A DNA stretch of 64,000 nucleotides from Ornithinicoccus sp045032955 (GCF_045032955.1 NZ_JBJFZU010000002.1:744001-808000); one strand, 5' to 3'. Counted from the first letter of the stretch, positions 52,480 through 60,989 are shown. The notes: a model not told the origin generated them from the letters alone. Program-made: numbers and translations.

Positions 52480-53438
52480 GGCGGGTCGGCGCCGTCGACT
52501 GCGGCACCAACTCGATCCGGCTGCTCATCGCCGACCTGGACGTCGGCCCCGACGGTCTGCCCCGGCTGACCCAGGTCGAGCGGGACATGCGGATCGTGCG
52601 CCTCGGCGAGGGGATCGACGCCACCGGCGCGATCAGCGACGCGGCGATGGCCCGTACCCTGAGCGCCGCCGGGGAGTATGCCGCCCGCTGCCGGGAGGCC
52701 GGCTGCACCTCGGTCCGGTTCGTGGCCACCTCCGCGTCCCGGGACGCCTCCAACGCGCAGCAGTTCGTGGACGGGGTCCGGGCCGCCTTCGGCGACCTGG
52801 ACGTGGCGCCCGAGGTCGTCACCGGGGACGAGGAGGCGGCTCTGTCCTTCGCCGGGGCCACCGGCGCCCTGCGGGCGGCGTCGGCACCCGGCCCGTTCCT
52901 GGTCGTCGACATCGGCGGTGGCTCCACCGAGTTCGTGCTCGGGGACGACGCGGGCACCGGGGTGGCGGCGGCCCGGTCGGTCGACATCGGCTGCGTCCGG
53001 CTGACCGAGCGGCACCTGCACGACGACCCGCCGGGGGAGGACCAGGTCTGGGCGGCGCTGTCGGACATCGTCCGTGGCATCGACGAGGCGGCCGCAACGG
53101 TGGACCTGTCCCGGGTCGGCACGCTGGTCGGGCTCGCCGGCTCGGTGACCACGGTGACTGCGCACGCGCTGGAGCTGCCGGCATACCTGCCCGAGCGGAT
53201 CCACGGCGCGAGCCTGCCGGTGGAGCAGGTCATCGACACCTGCACCGACCTGCTGCTCAGCCCCCGGTCGCGGCGGCGGACGCTGCCGTTCATGCACGAG
53301 GGGCGGGTCGACGTGATCGGCGCCGGGGCCCTGGTCTGGCGAACCGTCGTGCAGCGGGTCGCGCACGACGCCGGGATCACCGGGGTGCGCGCCTCCGAGA
53401 CCGACATCCTGGACGGCATCGCGCTCTCCCAGGCCTGA
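52476..53438 (+). CDS. ppx: Exopolyphosphatase / guanosine-pentaphosphate phosphohydrolase (Ppx/GppA)
   Basis: A 320-residue ASKHA-fold phosphatase. AVDCGTNSIRLLIAD is the first phosphate motif, ATSASRDASN and TGDEEAALSFAGA follow, and VDIGGGSTEFVLG (~residue 146) is the second. GLAGSVTTVTAHALEL is the third. It is short, lacking the C-terminal HD domain of E. coli Ppx/GppA, like mycobacterial Rv1026. It degrades short polyphosphate and possibly pppGpp. The ATG overlaps the DUF501 TGA. Confidence 0.93.
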   Translation: MRRVGAVDCGTNSIRLLIADLDVGPDGLPRLTQVERDMRIVRLGEGIDATGAISDAAMARTLSAAGEYAARCREAGCTSVRFVATSASRDASNAQQFVDGVRAAFGDLDVAPEVVTGDEEAALSFAGATGALRAASAPGPFLVVDIGGGSTEFVLGDDAGTGVAAARSVDIGCVRLTERHLHDDPPGEDQVWAALSDIVRGIDEAAATVDLSRVGTLVGLAGSVTTVTAHALELPAYLPERIHGASLPVEQVIDTCTDLLLSPRSRRRTLPFMHEGRVDVIGAGALVWRTVVQRVAHDAGITGVRASETDILDGIALSQA

Positions 53439-53470
53439 GACGGGCCGGGTCAGGCCTGAGCCACACACAC

Positions 53471-54289
53471 TCAGAGGCGGGCGACGACCTCGTCCAGCAT
53501 CGGCTCCGTCAGCCGCCCGGTGAAGGTGTTCTGCTGGCTCACGTGGTAGCTGCCGAGCAGCCGCACCCGGCGCCCCGCCGCGGTGACCAGGTCCACCTGC
53601 GCCCCGTGGCCGAAGCGCGGCCGGGGCCGGGGGACCTGCCACCCGGACGCCCGGGCCGCCGCCAGGAACGCGTCCCAGCCGATCCCACCCAGCGCGAGCA
53701 CCGAGCGCAGCGACGGCTCCACCAGCGCCAGCTCCCGCTCCAGCCAGGTGCTGCAGGTCGCCTTCTCCGCGGTCGTCGGGGCGTTGCCGGGCGGCGCGCA
53801 GTGCACCGCGGCGGTGATCCGGACGCCGGTCAGCGCCATCCCGTCGCCGGCGTGCCGGGACGAGGCCTGGGAGGCGTAGCCCGCGCGGTGCAGGGCGGCG
53901 TAGATCCAGTCCCCGGAGCGGTCCCCGGTGAAGATGCGGCCGGTGCGGTTCGCCCCGTGCGCGGCCGGCGCCAGGCCGACCACCAGCACCGCCGGGGCCG
54001 GGTCCCCGAAGCCCGCGGCGGGACGGCCCCAGTAGGGCTGGTCGGCGAAGGCGGACCTGCGGGTGTGCGCGACCTCCTCGCGCCAGCCGACCAGGCGGGG
54101 GCAGGCGCCGCAGACGCTCACCCGCGCGTCCAGCTCGGCCAGGTCGCGGGCACCCGCGGCGGACCGGCGGACACCTGCCGAGGTCCTGGCCACCCGGGTA
54201 CCGGCCGGGGCCGGGTCACCCGGCCAACCGGCGCCGGGCCGGACCGGGGAGTCGAACGGCTCCCCGGTGATCGGGTGCGGGTCAGGCAT
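53471..54289 (-). CDS. Family 5 uracil-DNA glycosylase (UDGb)
   Basis: A 272-residue base-excision repair enzyme removing uracil and other deaminated bases. The Fe-S type N-terminus has CGACPRLVGWREEVA (two of the four Cys), with further Cys in HCAPPGNAPTTAEKATCSTW. Motif A reads GLAPAAHGANRTGRIFTGD and the C-terminal motif GSYHVSQQNTFTGRLT. The Ala/Asn-poor motif A without the GQDPY form places it in UDGb. The ATG lies in a GGTATGCC octamer. It is convergent with ppx. Confidence 0.92.
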   Translation of the reverse strand: MPDPHPITGEPFDSPVRPGAGWPGDPAPAGTRVARTSAGVRRSAAGARDLAELDARVSVCGACPRLVGWREEVAHTRRSAFADQPYWGRPAAGFGDPAPAVLVVGLAPAAHGANRTGRIFTGDRSGDWIYAALHRAGYASQASSRHAGDGMALTGVRITAAVHCAPPGNAPTTAEKATCSTWLERELALVEPSLRSVLALGGIGWDAFLAAARASGWQVPRPRPRFGHGAQVDLVTAAGRRVRLLGSYHVSQQNTFTGRLTEPMLDEVVARL

Positions 54290-54309
54290 ACCGGCCCTCC
54301 TGGTCCTGG

Positions 54310-54383
54310 TGCCCCCGGCGGGACTCGAACCCGCACTGTGCCCATTTTAAGTGGGCTGCCTCTGCCGGTTGGGCTACGGGGGC
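54310..54383 (-). tRNA. Class I tRNA with anticodon UAA (tRNA-Leu by codon, atypical fold)
   Basis: A 74-nucleotide cloverleaf: acceptor GCCCCCG/CGGGGGC, D-arm with CCGGCAG loop, anticodon stem GCCCA/TGGGC around loop CTTAAAA (anticodon UAA), T-arm GCGGG/CCCGC. Discriminator A, and CCA is encoded at 54309-54307. The variable region is five bases (ACAGT), whereas ordinary bacterial tRNA-Leu has a long variable arm. Leu identity is assigned only from the anticodon. Confidence 0.85.
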
Positions 54384-54411
54384 GGGCACCTGAGGAGTCT
54401 AGGCAGCCGTG

Positions 54412-56931
54412 TCAGCCGGTGGGTCCACCGGCCGCGCCGACCCACATCAGGGCGCGGGCGACCAGGGCGTACTGACCCTTCGGGTGGGCGCGGAAGAGCG
54501 GCTCGGAGCCGAAGAGCACCGCCCGGGAGCCGTCGACCTCACCGCTGACCACCAGCGCCTGGCCGGCGGCGTCCTCGGGACCGCCCTCACCCTCGGTGTC
54601 GGGGCGCCAGTGCCCGCTGACCAGCGGGCCCTCGGCCAGACGCTGGTCGACCCGCACCTGCTCGCCCAGGTCGGTGAACCACAGCGGGGAGTAGACGAAG
54701 GAGTGCCGGGTGGCCGCTGAGGCGACCGGGCTCCCCGGGTTGCTGTCCAGCCGGACCACACCGTTGGCGTCGCCCCGACCGCTCTCGGTGCCGACGTCCA
54801 GCAGCTCGAGCGCGTCGTTGAGGGCGACCCCGCGGGTGCCGCGTCCGACGATCCCGCCGCCGTCCGCCACGAAGCCCTGCAGCTCTTCGCGGGCGTCCTC
54901 GTCCAGGTCACGCCAGGACAGGCCGGAGGAGACGTAGAGCGCGTCCAGCCCGGAGAGCTCGAGGCCCTCGTTGAGGTCGTCGGTGCCGACCGGTTGCACG
55001 GTCAGGCCCATCTCCTCCAGGGCGAAGCGCTCCTCGGCGGTGCCGGCCACCCCGACCACCCGGTCGCCGGGGTCGAGCATCGTGCCGGTGGCCTGCTCGG
55101 GGGCCGCGGCGAGCTGCACGCCGTAGGTGTCCGCGGCGTTGCCGGCGGCCCACGGGTAGGCGGCGGGGACCAGGACGGTGCCGTCCTCGAGCAGCTCGAC
55201 CGGCACCCCCTGCTCCAGCAGCGTGCTCAGGGCCTGCACGTCGGCGGGGTCCTCCATCTGCAGCAGCCAGCCGGTGTCGCTGTCGGCGAGGTCGCCGGTC
55301 GGGTCGGTCCGGGTGACCGGGGTGCCGACCACCCGCAGCGGGTCGCCGTCGGGCACGGTGTCCACGTCGGCGCCCCAGAGCAGGGCGTGGCTCCAGCCGG
55401 AGATGTCGTACATCGCGTCCACCCGGTCGGACAGGTCGCTGCCGCGGCCCAGCAGGGTGTTGGCCATCCCGCGCTTGGCCTGGTGCAGGTCGACGACGTA
55501 GCTGCCGCTGGGGTAGCTGCGGCCGGCGATGGTGCTGTCCCGGCGCAGCTGGGTCACCTCGACGTCGTTGGCGAGCAGGTGGTCCACCAGGCGGGCGGCG
55601 GCCGGGGCGGAGCGCTGCGACGCGCCGACCGGGATGACGTAGGCGCGCGGGTAGTCGGTGGTCCAGACGTCCTCGGGTCCGATGACGTCGAACAGGCCGT
55701 CCTCGACCGGTCTCTGCCGCTCCCCGTCCACGCCGCGGCGGAAGATCTCGATCTGGTCGGCGAGGAGCGCGTCGTGGTGCTCGGCGGCATACCCCAGGGT
55801 GGCGAGGATGCTCGCCTCCGCGATGTCGGTGTTGATCGCCGCGCGACGCTGCAGCTCGGCCTCGGGGAGCTCGTAGGAGGCGTTGTTGACCCGCAGCGGC
55901 AGCTCGATGGTATGCGCGACCGCACCGTGCAGGGCCGCGTACTGGGGGGTGAAGATCGGCGGCCAGTCGTCCCAGCCCTCCTCCCAGTCCCGCAGCGGGA
56001 CCTGCACCGGGCGCACCCCGTCCTCGTCCTCGTCGAGCCCGAGGTCGGCGATCGCCTCCTCGATGCCCAGGGCGTTCGGGTACGCGTGCTTCACGAAGAG
56101 GTCGTACTCGTAGTTCTCGCCGTGCGGCGGTGTGGTCGGCTCGACCAGGGTGCCGTTCACGTAGCCGTGCAGGTCCAGCATCAGCACCGGCTGGGTCCCG
56201 ACCAGGGTGTCGCGCAGGGCCAGGGTCTCCGGCTGGCTGGCGGTGACCATGTCCCGGTTGAGGTCGAAGCCGGCGCTGTTGCGGCGGGTGTTGTCGTGCC
56301 GTCCGTCGGGGTTGGCGGAGATGACCAGGTGGATGCGGGAGGTCTCCAGCAGGTCCGTGACGGCGGGGTCCTCGCTGCCGGCGTAGTCCTCCACCAGCCG
56401 CAGCGCCGCGTCGGTGCCCTCGAACTCGTTGCCGTGGATGTTGCTGTTGACCAGGACGGGCAGCTTGTAGGAGCGGGCCAGCCCCTGGTCCCGGGCGGCC
56501 TGGGCGGGGCGCTCGGTGATCCGGTCACGCATCCGGCTCTGCCGGCGGACCTCGGCCTCGCTCTCCGGCGCGGTGAGGGTGACCAGCACGAGGTCCCTGC
56601 CGGCCCCGGTGGTGCCGATGACCTCGGCGGAGACCCGGTCCGAGTCCGCCATCGCCGCGTTCAGCCGGCGGGAGATGTCGTGGTACGGGGTCGCGCCGAG
56701 CCGCAGCGCCGCGTCCGTCTCGTCCACGGGGGGCTCGGGCAGCGGGTCCTGACGGGGGTAGGCGGCCTCCGAGGTGGACGGGAGCGCCGGCTGCAGCGGG
56801 GTGGTCCGCGAGAGGGCCGCGGCGGGGTGCGCCCCGGCGGAGGCGGTGGGCGTGCCGAGCACCGTGGCGCCGGTCGGCAGCGCCAGCGCCAGCGCTGCGG
56901 TGAGCGTCACGGTCCGCCGGGGGTACGCCAT
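54412..56931 (-). CDS. Secreted M14-family zinc carboxypeptidase-like protein
   Basis: An 839-residue exported protein. The signal peptide is at ~5-30 (VTLTAALALALPTGATVLG). The M14 catalytic domain (~90-400) has the zinc pair in NIHGNEFEG (HxxE), then NPDGRHDNTRRN (substrate Arg/Asn) and the third ligand His in LDLHGYV. The remaining ~430 residues include a GATase/DUF4350-like stretch (GLDALYVSSGLSW, FVADGGGIVGRGTRG). Such proteins cleave peptides or peptidoglycan stems outside the cell. AGGAGAGGT precedes the ATG. Confidence 0.9.
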   Translation of the reverse strand: MAYPRRTVTLTAALALALPTGATVLGTPTASAGAHPAAALSRTTPLQPALPSTSEAAYPRQDPLPEPPVDETDAALRLGATPYHDISRRLNAAMADSDRVSAEVIGTTGAGRDLVLVTLTAPESEAEVRRQSRMRDRITERPAQAARDQGLARSYKLPVLVNSNIHGNEFEGTDAALRLVEDYAGSEDPAVTDLLETSRIHLVISANPDGRHDNTRRNSAGFDLNRDMVTASQPETLALRDTLVGTQPVLMLDLHGYVNGTLVEPTTPPHGENYEYDLFVKHAYPNALGIEEAIADLGLDEDEDGVRPVQVPLRDWEEGWDDWPPIFTPQYAALHGAVAHTIELPLRVNNASYELPEAELQRRAAINTDIAEASILATLGYAAEHHDALLADQIEIFRRGVDGERQRPVEDGLFDVIGPEDVWTTDYPRAYVIPVGASQRSAPAAARLVDHLLANDVEVTQLRRDSTIAGRSYPSGSYVVDLHQAKRGMANTLLGRGSDLSDRVDAMYDISGWSHALLWGADVDTVPDGDPLRVVGTPVTRTDPTGDLADSDTGWLLQMEDPADVQALSTLLEQGVPVELLEDGTVLVPAAYPWAAGNAADTYGVQLAAAPEQATGTMLDPGDRVVGVAGTAEERFALEEMGLTVQPVGTDDLNEGLELSGLDALYVSSGLSWRDLDEDAREELQGFVADGGGIVGRGTRGVALNDALELLDVGTESGRGDANGVVRLDSNPGSPVASAATRHSFVYSPLWFTDLGEQVRVDQRLAEGPLVSGHWRPDTEGEGGPEDAAGQALVVSGEVDGSRAVLFGSEPLFRAHPKGQYALVARALMWVGAAGGPTG

Positions 56932-57045
56932 ACCTCTCCTCTGTGCACGATGAAGTCCGCAGGTCAGGGTACCGGTTGCCGCTGCGGAGGGGCCACCCTT
57001 GTGGATGAGTCGGTATGCCGGAATCCTTGGCGGGGTCTGCACGTT

Positions 57046-57051
57046 TATCCT
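57046..57051 (+). promoter_or_regulatory. -10-like hexamer TATCCT upstream of the Bax-inhibitor-like gene
   Basis: TATCCT lies 56 bases before the ATG at 57107, in the divergent gap with the peptidase gene. TTGGAGGATCC is a strong ribosome-binding site next to the start. No correctly spaced -35 box is seen. Confidence 0.35.
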
Positions 57052-57106
57052 GGTGAGACAGACATCGTGGCCGCTCGGTCACGGTGCCGCACGACTTGGA
57101 GGATCC

Positions 57107-57982
57107 ATGGCCATGAATCCGGCCTTCAGCCGCATCGACAGGGAAGCAGCCCAGGGCGGGTATGCCGGCTTCGGCCAGCAGCAGCCCCAGCCGCACGGGT
57201 ACGCCGCCCCGCAGGGCTCCCCGGCGTTCCCCGCCGGCCCGAGCGAGACCATGTCCGAGCAGCAGCTGCAGGACATGTACAACCAGGCGTCCGCCGGCCC
57301 GGTGGACACCGGTCGACTGACCCTGGACGACGTGGTGATGAAGTCGCTGATGCTCTTCGGCATCGTGCTCGCCGTCACCGTCGGGACCTGGCTGTTCGTG
57401 GGCGAGCAGCCCGGGATCGCGATGCCGGTCTGGCTGCTCGGGATGTTCGGCTCACTGGGCCTGAGCTTCGCCATCGGCTTCAGCAAGAAGGTCAACGTCG
57501 GCCTCATCCTCACCCACGCGGTGCTGCAGGGCCTGTTCCTGGGCGCCGTGAGCGTCACCTTCAACTCCATGTTCCCCGGTGTCGTGGCCACCGCGGTGGT
57601 CGCCACCATGGCGACCTTCGCCGGCATGTTCATCGGCTGGAAGCTGGGCTTCATCCGGGTCACCAGCAAGTCGCGCCGGATCTTCGGCATGGTCGCCATG
57701 GGTTACCTGGTGTTCATGCTCGTCAACGTCGGCGCCTCGTTCCTGGGCTTCGGCGACGGCTGGGGCATCTACGGCGGTGAGTGGGGTTGGTTGATCGCGC
57801 TGCTGGGTGTGGCGCTGGCGTCCTACTCGCTGGCGGTGGACTTCGACTCGGTGGACCGCGCGGTCAGCGGCGGCGCCCCGGAGAAGTACTCCTGGCTGCT
57901 GGGCCACGGCCTGATCGCCAGCCTGGTGTGGCTCTACATCGAGTTCCTGCGGCTCTTCGCGATCCTGCAGAGCAGCGACTGA
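57107..57982 (+). CDS. Bax-inhibitor-1/YccA family membrane protein
   Basis: A 291-residue protein. A Gln/Pro/Gly-rich cytoplasmic N-terminus of ~65 residues precedes seven membrane helices (residues ~82-285). GLILTHAVLQGLFLGAVSVTFNSMFPG and the C-terminal GWLIALLGVALASYSLAVDFDSVDRAV split as the actinobacterial Bax1-I family pattern, with acidic residues in the last helices. Relatives are Ca2+/H+-leak type channels, though the bacterial role is not settled. The next ORF begins two bases after its stop. Confidence 0.9.
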   Translation: MAMNPAFSRIDREAAQGGYAGFGQQQPQPHGYAAPQGSPAFPAGPSETMSEQQLQDMYNQASAGPVDTGRLTLDDVVMKSLMLFGIVLAVTVGTWLFVGEQPGIAMPVWLLGMFGSLGLSFAIGFSKKVNVGLILTHAVLQGLFLGAVSVTFNSMFPGVVATAVVATMATFAGMFIGWKLGFIRVTSKSRRIFGMVAMGYLVFMLVNVGASFLGFGDGWGIYGGEWGWLIALLGVALASYSLAVDFDSVDRAVSGGAPEKYSWLLGHGLIASLVWLYIEFLRLFAILQSSD

Positions 57983-57983
57983 G

Positions 57984-58412
57984 ATGACCGGCGCTGGACC
58001 GGGTGCCGCAGGTGGAGACACCGCCGCGGCCCTGGTCCAGACCGAGCTGGAGCGCGTGGTCCGACGGTGGCAGCAGCTGCCGCTGGACCACGCGCTCTCT
58101 GCTGTCCCGGGGGTGCGCCTGGTGGTGCAGGAGCTCGCCGACCGGGTGGCCGCGGCGCAGGGGCTGCCGTGCACGCAGGTGCCGGACCTGGGGCCGGCCG
58201 TCCTGATGGACCAGCTGCAGGTGATGGCCTACGACTGGCAGGCCGCCGGGCTGCCGGCACAGGGCGAGGGGAGCCTGGGGGAGCAGGCACACGGGGGATC
58301 GGGGGACGAGGAGCAGGAGGACGGAGATCCCGACGGCGGGGACTTCGGAGAAGAGGACTGCGGAGAGGGCCTGGCAGAACGGCTCACGGCGCTGCGCCGT
58401 TCCCTCCCCTGA
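57984..58412 (+). CDS. Hypothetical protein, soluble with acidic tail
   Basis: A 142-residue ORF two bases after the Bax-inhibitor gene, so probably co-transcribed. The first ~90 residues look helical and folded (ALVQTELERVVRRWQQLPLDHAL, VRLVVQELADRVA, LMDQLQVMAYDWQAAGL). Residues ~95-130 are almost all Gly, Glu and Asp. The TGA overlaps the first base of array 5. No family is recognised. Confidence 0.6.
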   Translation: MTGAGPGAAGGDTAAALVQTELERVVRRWQQLPLDHALSAVPGVRLVVQELADRVAAAQGLPCTQVPDLGPAVLMDQLQVMAYDWQAAGLPAQGEGSLGEQAHGGSGDEEQEDGDPDGGDFGEEDCGEGLAERLTALRRSLP

Positions 58413-58586
58413 CCGAGCGTCTTGGCGTGCCCATCCGGGCGTCCCGGTATGCCGGTCCGAGCGTCCCGGTATGCCGGTCTGAGCGTCCCGGTATGCCGGT
58501 CCGGCCGTATCGGAGTGCCGGTCCGAGCGTCCCGGTATGCCGAGCCGAGCGTCTCGGCGTGCACATCCGGACGCTCAGTGTGCGCC
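58411..58586 (+). repeat. Array 5: eight 22-base units, + orientation, GGTATGCC-bearing class
   Basis: Unit starts are at 58411, 58433, 58455, 58477, 58499, 58521, 58543 and 58565. The common form is GTCCGAGCG then TCCCGGTATGCCG. Four units hold an exact GGTATGCC. The first unit grows out of the TGA of the upstream gene and the last contains the stop of the convergent DUF808 gene. It is the left member of an inverted pair with array 6. Confidence 0.95.
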
Positions 58587-59540
58587 CACCGCGGCGTCGT
58601 CCCCACGCCGGACGCGCTGCACGAGGGTGACGGCCCCGACCACCACGAGCCCGATGACCAGCCCCAGGATCGCGGAGAACAGGGTGTTCGTCAGCCAGGC
58701 CAGGGCCCCGCCGACGGCGGGGATCCAGCCCGTGACGAGCTCCTCCGCGTGGTGCACGAAGTCGTAGATCGGGTGGAAGCCCAGCTCGTCGATGCCGACC
58801 AGCATGATGTGCCCGCCGACCCACAGCATGGCCACGACGCCGACGGTGGAGAGCACGGTGAGGACCACCGGCATACCCTTGACCAGCCCGCGGCCCAGAC
58901 GCTGCGTGGTCGCGGACTCGCGACCCGCGAGGTGCAGCCCCACGTCGTCCATCTTGACGATGAGCGCGACCACGCCGTAGACCAGCGCCGTGATCCCGAT
59001 GGCCACCACGAAGAGGATGACCGCGCGTGAGACGAAGCTCTCGGCCGCCACCTCGCGCAGCGCGATCACCATGATCTCGGCGGAGAGGATGAAGTCGGTG
59101 CGGATGGCCCCCTTGACCATCTTGTTCTCCTGCTCGGGGCCTTGCTCGACCACCGGGGTCTCCGCCTCGGCGTCGTGGTGACCCACCCCGAACCACTCCA
59201 GCACCTTGTGTGCACCCTCGTAACAGAGGTATGCCCCGCCCAGCATGAGCAGCGGCGTCACCACCCACGGCAGGAACTGGCTCAGCAGCAAGATCGCCGG
59301 CAGGATGAAGAGCAGTTTGTTGCGTATCGACCCGATCGCGATCTTGCGGATGATCGGCAGCTCCCGCTTCGGGTCGAACCCGGTCACATAACGCGGCGTG
59401 ACGGCTGCGTCGTCGACCACCACGCCGGCGGCCTTGGCGCTCGCCCTACCGGCTGCGGCGGCGACGTCGTCCACGGACGCGGCAGCGACCCGGGCGATCG
59501 CCGCGATGTCGTCGAGCAGAGCAGCAAGACCAGCGGCCAT
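58575..59540 (-). CDS. DUF808-family membrane protein
   Basis: A 321-residue inner-membrane protein. It starts AAGLAALLDDIAAIARVAAASVDD, with the DDIA motif typical of DUF808 (YedI-like), then GFDPKRELPIIRKIAIGSIRNKL. About six to eight hydrophobic helices follow (LLFILPAILLLSQFLPW, LLMLGGAYLCYEGAHKV). The function is not established. The gene is enclosed by arrays 5 and 6. The ATG at 59540 follows GTGAGGTG. Confidence 0.9.
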   Translation of the reverse strand: MAAGLAALLDDIAAIARVAAASVDDVAAAAGRASAKAAGVVVDDAAVTPRYVTGFDPKRELPIIRKIAIGSIRNKLLFILPAILLLSQFLPWVVTPLLMLGGAYLCYEGAHKVLEWFGVGHHDAEAETPVVEQGPEQENKMVKGAIRTDFILSAEIMVIALREVAAESFVSRAVILFVVAIGITALVYGVVALIVKMDDVGLHLAGRESATTQRLGRGLVKGMPVVLTVLSTVGVVAMLWVGGHIMLVGIDELGFHPIYDFVHHAEELVTGWIPAVGGALAWLTNTLFSAILGLVIGLVVVGAVTLVQRVRRGDDAAVGAH

Positions 59541-59597
59541 CAAGGCACCTCACGTGACAGGGGGATCGACCGCGTCAGATTACTCCTCCGAGCCGGG

Positions 59598-59732
59598 TAT
59601 GCCGTCCCACCCGCGCCCGGTCGAGCACGACGAGACGCTCCGTCAGGCATACCGGGACACCCGGACCGGCACGACGAGACGTCCGGTCGGGCATACCGGG
59701 ACGCTTGGTCCGGCACGACGAGACGCTCGGTC
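59598..59732 (-). repeat. Array 6: about six 22-base units, - orientation, GGTATGCC-bearing class
   Basis: On the plus strand, unit starts are at 59620, 59642, 59664, 59686 and 59708, with a partial copy at each end. Read on the minus strand, units GACCGAGCG-TCTCGTCGTGCC alternate with units GTCCGGGCG-TCCCGGTATGCC. The first follows directly from, and includes, the thiolase TGA. It faces array 5 across the DUF808 gene. Confidence 0.93.
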
Positions 59733-60954
59733 AGGAGAGGCGCTCGATCACCATCGCCATTCCCTGCCCGCCACCGACGCACATGGTCTCCAGCCCGTAC
59801 TGCCCGTCGTGCGTCTGCAGGGCGTTGATCAACGTGGTCGAGATGCGGGCCCCGGTGCTGCCGAACGGGTGCCCCAGGGCGATCGCACCGCCGTGCACGT
59901 TGAGCTTGTCCTCGTCCATCCCCAGCGCGTCCGAGGAGCCCAGCACCTGCACGGCGAAGGCCTCGTTGATCTCGTAGAGGTCCATGTCCCCGATGCCCAT
60001 CCCGGCGCGGGCCAGCGCCTGCCGGGACGCCTCGACGGGGCCCAGGCCCATCACCTCGGGCGAGAGCGCGGAGACCCCGGTGGACACGATCCGGGCCAGC
60101 GGCGTCAGCCCCAGCTGCTGGGCCCGGGTGTCGCTCATCACGACGAGCGCGGCGGCACCGTCGTTGAGCGGGCAGCAGTTGCCCGCGGTCACCGTCCCGT
60201 CCTCGCGGAACACCGGCTGCAGCTGGCTCACCTTCTCCAGGGTCACCCCCGCGCGCGGACCGTCGTCGGTGCTGACGACCGTCCCGTCCGCCAATGTCAC
60301 CGGCGCGATCTCCCGCGCGAAGACACCGTCGGTGATGGCCTTCTCGGCGCGGTTCTGGCTGCGCACGCCCCACTCGTCCTGCCGCTGCCGGGAGATCCCC
60401 AGCGAGGTGGCGACGTTCTCCGCGGTCTGCCCCATCGCGACGTAGACGTCCGGCAGCAGGCCCTCGTCCCGGGGGTCGGTCCACCCGCGGTTCTCCGCGG
60501 CGATCGCCTCGGTCCGCGCGACCGCGTCGGCGAACAGCGGGTTGCGCCAGGACTCCTTGCCGCCACCGGCGCCGGTGAAGTCTGCATACCTCGAGACGCA
60601 CTCGACCCCGGCGCTGATGAAGATCTCGCCCTCACCGGCGCGGATCGCGTGGAAGGCCTGCCGGGTGGTCTGCACCGAGCTGGCGCAGAAGCGGTTGACG
60701 GTCGCCCCGGGCAGCTCGTCCAGGCCGAGCAGCACGCTCACCACCCTGGCCATGTTGAAGCCGTGCTCGCCCCAGGGCTCCGCGCACCCCAGGTACAGGT
60801 CCTCCACGTCCGTGGGGTCGAGGCCGGGGACCTGCTCCAGCGCGGCCCGGATCACCCCGGCGGCCAGGTCGTCGGGTCGGACGGTGGTCAGCGAACCCTT
60901 GAACGCACGCCCGATCGGGGTGCGGGCGGCAGCGACGATGACGGCCTCGGCCAT
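59731..60954 (-). CDS. Acetyl-CoA C-acyltransferase (thiolase)
   Basis: A 407-residue thiolase. The nucleophile Cys90 is in VNRFCASS, the catalytic His in ALGHPFGSTGAR (~residue 360), and the second Cys in MCVGGGQGMA near the C-terminus. VEASRQALARAGM and NEAFAVQVL are family landmarks. It could serve fatty-acid beta-oxidation or acetoacetyl-CoA formation. No hydratase or dehydrogenase partner is adjacent. It lies 35 bases after oleD on the same strand, so it may be co-transcribed with the ole genes. Confidence 0.94.
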   Translation of the reverse strand: MAEAVIVAAARTPIGRAFKGSLTTVRPDDLAAGVIRAALEQVPGLDPTDVEDLYLGCAEPWGEHGFNMARVVSVLLGLDELPGATVNRFCASSVQTTRQAFHAIRAGEGEIFISAGVECVSRYADFTGAGGGKESWRNPLFADAVARTEAIAAENRGWTDPRDEGLLPDVYVAMGQTAENVATSLGISRQRQDEWGVRSQNRAEKAITDGVFAREIAPVTLADGTVVSTDDGPRAGVTLEKVSQLQPVFREDGTVTAGNCCPLNDGAAALVVMSDTRAQQLGLTPLARIVSTGVSALSPEVMGLGPVEASRQALARAGMGIGDMDLYEINEAFAVQVLGSSDALGMDEDKLNVHGGAIALGHPFGSTGARISTTLINALQTHDGQYGLETMCVGGGQGMAMVIERLS

Positions 60955-60989
60955 GGTGTCCTCCTTGACGGCAGCGGTATGCCCGGAGT

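Noticed and set aside
59731..60954. Thiolase gene as oleA
   Set aside because: It has the full thiolase Cys-His-Cys set and length of a degradative/biosynthetic acetyltransferase, not the OleA type, which is closer to KAS III.
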